The notes below the pieces were generated by a model. The model was not told where the DNA came from. It saw nothing but the letters and a program-made list of their open reading frames with translations, and did not search any database. Both the position numbers and the translations under genes were made by a program. This document shows positions 33,298-43,013 of a stretch of DNA of 64,000 nucleotides, piece after piece. Source of the stretch: Macrostomum hystrix (Eukaryota; Platyhelminthes; Macrostomidae). Position 1 is the stretch's first letter; the number at the start of each line of letters is the position of its first letter. The DNA is taken from the NCBI GenBank assembly GCA_950097015.1, contig CATNEN010000007.1, forward strand, positions 372,001 through 436,000. The letters run 5' to 3'.

Positions 33298-36200
33298 ATG
33301 GTAAGTTGCAAATATTCACAGTTCCATTAAAAATGCTTCTGATCGTGACAAAAACTGGTACTGAAATTCTTGATAAATGCCTTTTGCTGCAACTGGGGGT
33401 GTTAAGTCAAGCATCTGATCGATAAAACAGACCCAGTTTTAAATAGCGATTTAACAGTAGAACTAGCAAGAGGGGATTTCTCCCCTGAAAACTTTTTGTA
33501 ATGCACCCGAAAGGAGCAACTCAAGGACACGAAACTCAAGAACACGCGCCAAATTTTTGTTGCGCATTTTCAGAAACAAGAATCAAGTCGCCAGCCCTTC
33601 AGACCGTCGAGATATTTAACGGTTCTGACCGAAGGTCTGTTTTTTCCGTAAGAGCTTGTGTATTTCATACACAACTGTACAGAAATTTGCACTGCGCCTC
33701 AGTGCGGCCTTGCCAGGCCTTCAAACTTTATCAGCTTGTCACCCGAATGTGCCTGCATCAATTCCGAGTTTAGGCCAATATCAAGGCTTGATCAGTGAAA
33801 CAAGAAAACTTCGCATTAGGAATTCCTCCATTGCCAGCTGGACAACCCTGCTGACGGTGCTGACGAAGTCGGGGTGGTGACTGATTAGTTGACAGACTAG
33901 GCGAGGGTCCTGTGGTTGAGCTTTGTCTTGAGGCCTGATCAGCGAAATGGAAGAAACTCACATCAGGTTGTCCATATTCGGCTGGTGCCACTTGTTGAAG
34001 GTGGGGGAAAATATCACCTTTGATATAAAAACGGGTGGCAAATTGGCTTGGTGTAGTCCTACTGTTGCGTGAGCATGAGCATGAGCTGGGGCAGCATGTA
34101 ACGAGTACAAGAATACTGAATAATTTAGTGCTATCCTTGGAGTCTCGTCTTGTCGATGTGGACACATCAATTGTGGGACTTGGTGTCCTCGAGTCGACTG
34201 CTCAGTTGAATACGGCACTGGATGCTACCACTGGAATGGACAGTTAGTTAGTCTTCTTTGGCAGGTGCAAAGCGGCCAGCTGATGGAGCAGGGGAGGCTT
34301 ACTTGTACCGCGATCCACGAGGCACTTGGCGGTGGCTGAAGCTTGAGACAAGACAGAGCCTGAAGACAGGGCTGCGTGGTCTCCTTGTCTCCTTTTGCAG
34401 CTGCAGTCGCTTTTGATGCTGTAAGGCTCGTCCTACGATTTCTTGCTTATGCTTCTCGTGATGTCGCCGTAATGAAAACCCTCCTTCGCCACGCCGTCCG
34501 ACAAGATCAAGGCGTCTGTTGGGCCTTTCATAATTCAGGGAGTCCAGCTGCTTCAGGACCCAGATGTACCGGAAATGGCTGGGGATCCAGTGGCTGTTGC
34601 TTGTGGCATGGAGGCATTTTGCTTGTTCACTTTTATAGTTAATTGCTTTGCACACTTGTACAATGTAGATTATCGACCATGGTAATGCGTACCTTATGCG
34701 ACATGGTAATCCAATTCAGACTGGACGATTGCGCGTTGAACTGTCCAGTCCCACAACGAATGTAATGCGATACAAATGCGAATTTTCGATCATCAACGCC
34801 ATATTCTTTGCAAACAATAATAGTTCCAGGGGTAGGCGTTCATGACCTTGACCTATCATGCGACGAAAAATTAATTCTTTTTTCTGTAGACATCCTAAAT
34901 CAATGTCGTAACGTCGGTACTGCCACAGTGTGCAATTGACATCATTTGACATTTATATATGAAGTAATACAAAAGCAAAAAAAATACAAATATATTCTAG
35001 CCTGCTGACAACGCCGTACAGCCGCCAACGCTGTCCATCAAGGAGCAGTCGGATCAATTCTACCAATTTCCGTACGAGTCAGCGGTGGGGAAGCATATTG
35101 ATCTTGTCACCTACGAGCCGCCTGCTGAGTCTCAACAGCTCAGTCAAGTTTTGCATGATCCGCCGACGCTGACCATTGTGGAGCAGCCGGCACAGTTCCA
35201 CCGATTTCGATACGAGTCCGAGGTGGAGAAGGAAGGCAGGGTAGGCGGTCTGCTGTTCGGAAGGAGCTCCAACAATGGCAGCAAAAGCTACACGAAGGTG
35301 AGAATCAGCGGCATCAACCCCGCACAGCACTCTCAGCTGCAGCTCATTGTGTGTACAGTGAGCGCAGAGGACAAGGCGCCGCACCCGTACAGCCTTCACG
35401 GAGACAACTGCAGTGACGGCTTCTTTCTGCTCAAGAAGTCTGTGGACAGGGAAACTTGCAGGACCATTTGGGATGTCGAGTAAGGGCCAACTTGAACTTG
35501 CACATAATCGATAATTCTAGAAAAGTATTCCATTTTTTACCTATTTCACACGCAGATTTGTCAGATTGACCGTCATCTGCGTACCGAAAAAGAAAAAGCA
35601 GGACATCAACAAGGGCGTGGAGGCCAGGCGCAGAAATGTTCCAGCGCTTCATGACTGTAAGATTTGTGATTTAATTTGCCCAGTTATATAAGTTTTTAAC
35701 TTTCAAGTTTTTTAGCTTTTTAATTACTCGTAATTTAAAAAAGGTAGCAAAGGTAGCTAAATTAAAGCGTTGCAAACCTAAAGGTTGTTCTTTTACTTCA
35801 ATACTTTAAAAACATAGTGACCTAGTTTTAGACGGATATCTTGACGTCCTACGCATTTTCTTTTTTTCATGTAGAAAATATTGTTTTTTTGCCTATTACC
35901 TATCATATGAATATATCTGGATGTATTAATACAATGTTTTTCTATTTTATAGCAGAGAATCCGGATGATAACAGATAATGTAAGTATTAGCAGTCAATAA
36001 AATCCTAATAGAGCCACCCGTGTTCTCTCAGGCCCAGCTGAGCCGACAATGGAATACACCAGCAGCAATCTTGGTCGCATTCGTCTGGCCTTCTCACTCT
36101 CATTCACGGACACCAATGGTGCCACCTGGTGTCTTAAAACAATGTTCAGCGACGAAATTTCCAGCGACAGTAAGACCATGACTGTGTTTACTATTGTACT

Positions 36201-36930
36201 TGTAAATTAGAAATTATAGTTTTTTATCAGAGCTCATTGTTCCATTAAGTTGCAACGCTCACTTATCTGTCATCAGAAGCAAACAAGACCATTGAAGTTC
36301 AGGACATTAACCCTCAAGATCTGCCGATGGAGGGCGGCTGCCTTGTTGCCATCCTCACCAGAACTCCAACCACAGGTGCCTTCTGCTCATTGTTTCAATG
36401 CTTAGTGCAAAGTGGCTCAAATACCAAGAAGACTGCCTTGTTGTTTCAGGTCATTCAAAGAAGGACGTGAAGGTACATTTCACTGCGACCAACACTCATA
36501 CGAACGAGAAGTTTGAACTCAGTATGGACTTGTTTGATATGAAAAAGGTAAAGCATTTTACTCGATATACTTGCATTTGAAACTCAGATGAAGGGACTGT
36601 GGATTGACTTGGCTCGAATGTAACGTTTCGATGTCGATTGCAGCACCTTATGTTGGTGAATGCACCAGACATGAGACGCATGACTAACAATGAGCAACTG
36701 AAGTGCACAGTGAGAGTCCACAGCCAAGGATTCAACAGTGCGGAACTTCATGTGGTCTTTGTAAGACCTGGCAATTCAAATGTTAATACAGGTAAGCGGC
36801 TTGTTGAGGAACAACATGCGAGCATACCAATTGCGGTTTCCATGGTTTTTTGGAATCTTAAAGACTCAATCAACTTTCGCAACCGTCATTCACCTCAGGA
36901 AAAGGGAGTCCGCTGAAGCGAAAACGATAA
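33298..36930 (+). CDS. RHD-only NF-kB/Rel-like protein, copy 3
   Basis: Exons 33298-33300 (ATG|GTAAGT), 35022-35479, 35556-35656, 36032-36169, 36277-36375, 36450-36547, 36644-36791 and 36899-36930. Exon lengths equal those of copy 2, giving 358 residues. The same features are present: duplicated N-terminal strand, FHRFRYESEVE, HPYSLHGDNCSDGFF, VICVPKKKK, RIRLAFSLSF, and a basic end GKGSPLKRKR. Differences from copy 2 are scattered substitutions such as KEGRVGGLLFG and INPAQHSQ. Intron 3 is only ~375 bases because it lacks the LINE remnant. Intron 1 contains a foldback element. Homology to copy 2 starts at the first base of exon 2 and ends a few bases after the stop. The separate ATG exon is inferred from phase and from its recurrence in other copies. 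Confidence 0.85.
33453..34066. mobile_element. Foldback-family element in intron 1 of RHD copy 3
   Basis: 614 bases bounded by 13-base imperfect inverted ends (AACAGTAGAACTA and the complement of TAGTCCTACTGTT). It shares most of its left arm and middle with 41114-42065 but lacks the long second arm. No coding capacity. No clear target duplication. Confidence 0.7.
34067..35021. other. Remainder of intron 1 of RHD copy 3
   Basis: A moderately GC-rich patch at 34040-34620 has open frames on both strands without family resemblance, so it may be more transposon DNA. The rest is AT-rich. Confidence 0.35.
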
Positions 36931-37901
36931 CCGCGGTAGGAAATTATTTAATTCTGACATGCATAAGGTCAGCTGTTTGGACAGCGCTACCCCACTGGAT
37001 TTTAATGTTTCGATATCCCTATTGACTATCGCAACCAACATCGAATTGCAGAGCACAGAAATCTGCTAAAGAGAAAGGTCGACACACGAGCTATAACTGA
37101 TAAATGCTTTGACTGTAACTTACGAGTACATCTTAACAAAGACTAAGGACCAAGATAGAGTCAAAGTAATCTGATATTGAATAAAATTGTACTATTGCAG
37201 TTAGTTTTTACCGATAAGTTTATTACTCAAAATCGTAGAAAAAATGCTCTTGGAACCAGTAGAAGGACTGCACTGAAGAACTCGACAATGTACTCGACGC
37301 TGTCTACTCATACAGCATCCAAGATTCTTACACGATCCATTTTTAATCGTATTTGAAAATTGCTACACAAAAGCCCTTTATCTTTCTTTTTGTTATTGGC
37401 GCACCCAAAGAAAAAAATAAATAAACAACAAGTTTTTTCAGTAGAACTCTTTCAGAGTTAATGTTACAACAAGCTATATATATTTACATCGCTTAGTAAT
37501 TTACTGGCTTGGTCTCTTTGTGACAGATACAGAGTAGCACAACAAAGCAATGCTACTTTCGCTTAAGTAGCTTGAGCGAATATGAAAATATTACTTATCT
37601 TCTTTGGCGGTTAGCAAACTGTGATGTTGTGTGTGCAATCACTTTTCTAGAGATTCGTCACGTACAAGATGGAACAACAATGGAACGACCTATTTGTGTT
37701 TTAAATTTTATTTTAGCAGTGACGTGCATTTGAGAAGTTCCATCTACTGTACATATTGAGCAGACCTTATGAGCAATATAGAGACGGGTACTCATATTCC
37801 AACCTGATAACCAGTGCCTTTCTAGTTTTCATTTTAGAAAATACAATAATTTAGTAGACAAGCAAGGACTGCAGCCTGAATAGGTTCAAAAATTGGAAAA
37901 A
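36931..37901. other. Spacer between RHD copies 3 and 4
   Basis: AT-rich and without a gene. An AATAAA at 37180-37185 is a candidate poly(A) signal for copy 3. The last part should hold the start region of copy 4. Confidence 0.4.
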
Positions 37902-40776
37902 ATGGTAAGCTTAGCATTCACTAAGAGGACATTGTTGAATTTGTAATAAAAATTCTAACTATGGAATTAAGTACCATTATTCTTCCAGATGATCCCGACT
38001 CACAATACTTATATTAGTTCTAGCGCCCCTTCCTTGAAATAAGGGGGTAACTTTTTGTTACAATGGGTTTGTGCCAGATTGGGACTGTGTCATATCGGGA
38101 TTGTGTCATATCGGGATTGTGTCAAAACGTGATTGCATCATAACGAGATTGTGTCATAACGGTATTGTGTCATGACGGGATTGTGTCATGACGGGATTGT
38201 GTCATGACGGGATTGTGTCATAACGGGATTGTGTCATGACGGGATTGTGTCAAAACGGTATTGTGTCATGATGGTATTGTGTCATGACGCGATTGTGTCA
38301 TAACGGGATTGTGTCAAAACGGTATTGTGTCATGATGGTATTGTGTCATGACGCGATTGTGTCATAACGGGATTGTGTTATATCGACATTGCCTAAAATT
38401 TCACTTCGTGGCAATGGCATTCAGGCAATGGCCAGCCATTGTATAGAATTAATTGCCCCGTAGCAATAGGGTTGATGTAAAATTTAACCAATGATTTTAT
38501 CTAATGAGTCGTAGGAAGTTACAGTATGAGGCAATTTCCTTTGACACCAGCGGCGATAGCCGCTGATTTCCTGTGAACCCTCCATTGTGCAGACAGTGAT
38601 TGTAAACGGAGCTAAGAACAAAGCAATTTGCAATACTCAAAAAAGCTACCGAGTCACAATAGCTGACAATTTCCAGCTTGAACAGGCGGAGCGGGGCCCA
38701 GCCCTGTCAATTCTAGCGCAGCCGGCCAGGTTCTACCGGTGCCTGCCCGAATCCCGAGTCAGGAACGGCAGATTTAAACGGCTGGTCGGCAGAAATCAGG
38801 AGGACTCTACTAACATGTACATGAAGGTGCGCATCGGTGACTTTGACCCAGGCAGTCATCGGCAGCTGCAGCTGACTGTGTGCACTGTCAACGCCGAGGA
38901 CAAGGCTCCGCATCCGTTCCAGCTGTATGGAGACAACTGCGAGAATGGCTACTTTGCACTGGAGAAGTCTGTGGCAAAGCTGGCTGGCAAAGAGTTTTGG
39001 GATATTTGGTGAGCAGAAGCATGTGTTGTTAGCTATACGAGCTACTCTTTCACTTGTGTTTTGCCCTTGTCCGGTCCAGTCTCACTTCCTCCTGTACCCT
39101 CCTGTACTGCTCGCTAAGCCAGAGTTCTCTGATTGGCTGAGGCCCCTCGATCGCCCTCGCCATGCTGCGGCTCTGCTTAGTCATGCCCTACCCTTTTGCC
39201 CTAACCCCAGCCCCAATCCGACGGCCGACACAAACCGGTTTTGCGGGTCGGCGCCTGATTGGTCGGCCTCACCCCACGTTTCTCTTTCTGCCCCGTCAAG
39301 GCGTCACCAGGTATCCCCGTCTCGCACTTTAAAACTCGGCCCTTAACTGAGTATCAACTACAAACGGGCCAAGCGAAGAGAGCTAGTAAATAGGAAATTG
39401 AAACCAGCAGCAAAAATTCTCTCGAGCCGTCGCGCGTATATTTAACGCCTCCAACGAATGAGTAGTGCAACATTTGACCCCTCCCCGGTAAGACTGGCAA
39501 CTACAAATTTATCATTTCCTACACCTCAATCCGTTTTACCTGTTATTGTTACTTTATATTCAGTAGGATCTAATGGGCTGTCCGCTTATCCCTTGTTATT
39601 ATTCCCAGTCGAGTGGCCATCCGCATATTGGGCCACGTTTCAAACTATATTTTCGAGACAAGGAATGTCCGTACGCTTCTTGTCCATTAGTTACCCCCCC
39701 GACGCCGAAGTGTCTGAACGCCTCGAGGGTTTTCGGCCCTCTTTCCTCCTTCTCTCTTCCACAATGAACCCCCGGGCTGTCCAAAACTCGAATCCCATGC
39801 AAGAAAACTTCAACACATACAACAGTACAAAACCTGCTGTCGACTGGCGATAAAAAAATTGAAAATGAGCCGTTGAACTTTCTTTTATTCAGCTTTGACA
39901 ACCTGGCCATCATTAGCGTGCCTAAAACTGCGGATGGAATCGAAGATGGCATGAATACCAGACGCCGCAATGTACCCAAACTGTTTGACTGTGAGTTGGT
40001 CCCATAATTACCCGGAGTTTAGCCTTGCTTCTAAATAAGAACAATTTTGCACTAACTAAATTTGCGTACAGGTCCTATCGAGCCGTTGGCCCAGTACCAG
40101 AGCGACAATTTGGGCCGGATTCGTCTTGCTTTCTCGCTCTCCATCATGAATCCAAATGGGGAGGTCAGTTTCCAGAGGACCCGGTTCAGCGAAGAGATTA
40201 TCAACGAAGGTAGGATCTCAGAAGATATGAGCATAGTTTTAATTGACCTCAAGGTGAAACTCACGCATCTCAATTCGCAGATGACAGAAAGGACATCGAA
40301 ATCCAGAAGCTGAATCCTGCCAAGCTTCCAATGAATGGTCGCTGCACTGTTGCCATCTACACAATGAGAACCACTGCAGGTGCCCCTTTTTGACCATCCA
40401 TTTGCTGTGCATCTAAAATAAACAATGCTTATTGCTGAAGTTTACAAGTTTATACTGCCACGCTTTTCAGGCATCGACAAGACTCAAGTGAAAGTCACAT
40501 TGACTGCAACAGGAGCAAATGCAGGCAATTCACCTCTAGAGTGCAGAGTTTTAACCATGAAAAAAGTATCGCTTTTTGCTGAATTTTCAAGCATGCTTTG
40601 CATTGATTAATGTATTTGGTTGTGCATTTTGGTCGATTCTTTTTCAGCGTCTCTTGGTGGTGGAAACACCGGACATGGCAGGCGAGACCAGTTCTTCCGT
40701 ACTGCGCTGCTTGATCGCCGTCAGCAGCCACGGCTTTGCGGGTACTCAGCATGAGCTGCAGTTTGTGAGAAACTAG
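37902..40776 (+). CDS. Divergent RHD-only protein, copy 4
   Basis: Exons 37902-37904 (ATG|GTAAGC), 38593-39008, 39893-39990, 40072-40209, 40281-40379, 40471-40565 and 40648-40776 match phases 0,2,1,1,1,0 and give 325 residues. Exons 4 and 5 have exactly the lengths seen in copies 1-3, so descent from the same gene is clear. It keeps KAPHPFQLYGDNCENGYF, NLGRIRLAFSLSI and HGFAGTQHELQFVRN, but the DNA-recognition loop is changed: ARFYRCLPESRVRNG replaces the FRFRYxCE pattern. It ends at FVRN without the basic tail exon. The N-terminal ~45 residues (TVIVNGAKNKAIC...) are unique. It may dimerise without normal DNA contact, or bind a different site; this is inference. Confidence 0.82.
38085..38390 (+). 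repeat. 16-bp minisatellite in intron 1 of RHD copy 4
   Basis: About 19 units of GATTGTGTCATGACGG with variants (ATAACGG, AAAACGG, ATATCGG). Confidence 0.92.
39065..39860 (+). other. GC-rich promoter-like insert in intron 2 of RHD copy 4
   Basis: It contrasts with the AT-rich surroundings. It has two CCAAT-type motifs (CTGATTGGCT, CTGATTGGTC) followed by a possible TATA-like TTTAAAA at about 39330, then at 39458 a 131-codon frame starting MSSATFDPSPVRLATTN. This layout could be an LTR plus leader of a retroelement. No domain was recognised and no second LTR is visible, so the type is open. Confidence 0.3.
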
Positions 40777-41113
40777 TTCACCAGTCCGACATTTTCTCAC
40801 AGTCTCAGCCTTGTGGCCTTGCTCAGCTGATCTGTGACCACTACGAGAATAGTTTGAGAACACAAAAACGTTTATAGGTACTTCGGAGATAAACTAGGAA
40901 TGATTCTCAAGTCTTATACTTCTCTGCTTACGCTCATAATACAGGTAGATATATAGAAGCGACTAATTGGCTTTCTCCCGGTCATTTCCAAGAAATGGAG
41001 ACGTTGAGTGCAACCTTACAAAATAATTTCTTACGAATAACCAAAATATTTCTACTCGCAATGCCATTCATGAGTTCATTTGAATGCGCATGTGATTTCA
41101 ATGTCACCACTTC
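40777..41113. other. 3' flank of RHD copy 4
   Basis: Nothing recognised apart from AT-rich non-coding DNA. No clear poly(A) hexamer close to the stop. Confidence 0.4.
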
Positions 41114-42065
41114 AACAGTAGAACTACCAGGGGGATTTCCCCTGACCATTTTTGTGCTGCACCCGAACGGAGCAACTCCAGCACACGAAACTCAAGAACA
41201 CGGGCCACATTTTTGTTCAGAAACAAGAATCAAGTCACCAGTTCTTCAGACCGTCGAACTATTCAATTGTTCTGGCCGAAGGTCTGATTTTTTTCGGTAA
41301 GAGCTAGTGCATTTCAAACACCCAATACACAAACTTGCACTGCGCCTCAGTGCGGCCTTGCCAGGCCTTCCAACTTTATCAGCATGTCACCCGAATGTGC
41401 CTGCATCATCTCCAACTTCGGTGGTCATCGATCTCTATCTAGACGGAATACTGGACCTTCAAAAAGTAATCCTTGAGATTTGGCCAACTCGTATCGAGGC
41501 TTGATCAGGGAAACTACGAAGCAAGAAAAATTCACTTTAGGGACTCCTCCATAGCTAACTGGACACGCTGCTGACGGTGCTGATGGCGTCGGGGTGGTGA
41601 CTGATTGGTTGACAGACTAGGTGACAGTCCTTGTGGATGAGCTTCGTCCCCATATTGAGGCTTTTATCAGCGAAATGGGAGAAATTTTCATCAGGGTGTC
41701 CAAATTCGGCTGGTGACACTTGTTGAAGGCCCAGCAGCTCCGTCTAGATAAAGGTCGGTGACCACGGAAGACATAGATAATGCAGGCACATTCGGGAACT
41801 GAGGCGCAGTGCAAATTCGTGTATATGGATGCATGAAATACAGTAGCTCTTACGGAAAATTCTGACCTTTGGCCAGAACCGTTGAATATCTCGACGGTTT
41901 GAAAAGCTGTCGACTTGGTTCTTGTTTCAGAAGAACAAGTTGGGCCGTGTTCTTGAGTTTCGTGTGCTTGCGTTGCTCCGTTCGGGTGCAGCACAAAAAA
42001 ATTCAGGGGGTAAATCCCCGTCGGTTTAAAAACAGCGGCAAAAGGGCTTGGTAGTCCTTACTGTT
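41114..42065. mobile_element. Foldback element with long inverted arms
   Basis: 952 bases with terminal AACAGTAGAACTA and the complement of TAGTCCTTACTGTT. The left ~350 bases reappear inverted in the right ~350 bases (paired blocks such as GCACCCGAACGGAGCAACTC and GTTGCTCCGTTCGGGTGCAG), with ~250 bases between. There is no transposase. It is the fullest member of the family at 9976 and 33453. Confidence 0.8.
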
Positions 42066-43013
42066 AACTACATTTTGCTAATACTCGTAGAAATAATGCA
42101 TATACCATGTGCCGCGTCGCGCCTTCTTCTTACCCCTCCCCTCAAACGGCGACCCAGCCCTTGTCGTTAACGTACATGGTGAGCTACATTAGGTACTCTG
42201 CAAGAATTAATGTACATCACGTGGGTTGACGAGGAAGGCCTGTTCTGCCCAAGAACGCCATAAGCCATGCCTAAATGTGCAAACAATTTATAGAAAAAAA
42301 CGCAAAACAACAAGAATCTAAGTTTGAATTGCTCATTTTCAAAACTCCTAAAACTGCTACTCATATTAAAGAAGTAGTAAGTAGAGTGTAATCCCTAATG
42401 TTGCTTTATACGAGTATGCGAGGCGTAATTTTGGAAAAATGTATTCATATTAGAAATCTGCATCGAATATTATTTAATATCAAAGCCAGTTTAACATGGG
42501 CTCATGGGCTTACACTGAATACAATGTACAAAATAAGAGCTAACGAACACCTGGCAGTCCCATCATTATTTTAATGGACTAGAAGAAGTAGACAATGGGA
42601 GAAGAGAATGTGAGAGCTAGAATTAACTTTGGCGAAGACACAGGAGCAATTCAGAGTTCATAAAACAGCATTAAAGTTACAGCATTGGGACTTCTAACTT
42701 GTACACTATGTTGGACACTGAGGGAGTGGAATGAAAGAACAGCATTGTAATGTACTCGTACAAAACAGCTTGTGTGTATAATAGCTGTTATTTCGATTGC
42801 TTGCTGCGGGTACGGACGCATCGTAGTACACATTTTTGACAACTATGTGGCGACTTTGCTCATTCTATTGACCACTGAGTGTGCGCTCACATCTGTATGT
42901 GTGTACATCAACCTGACAAGCTCGCTGTTCCCTGTGCTGGCCCTTTAAACAGGCCGGCAAGTCACAAGCCTTTTCTCATCGACTGTGCCATGAGCACGCG
43001 GCTTGATTGAACG
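42066..43013. other. Region downstream of the glutamate receptor gene
   Basis: Non-coding. It should hold the 3' UTR of the minus-strand receptor gene near 43013. No firm poly(A) signal was assigned. Confidence 0.4.

Noticed and set aside
33501-34655. Several 70-130-codon frames on both strands
   Set aside because: Those before 34066 lie in a foldback element whose other copies do not conserve them. The later ones lack family resemblance and splice context.
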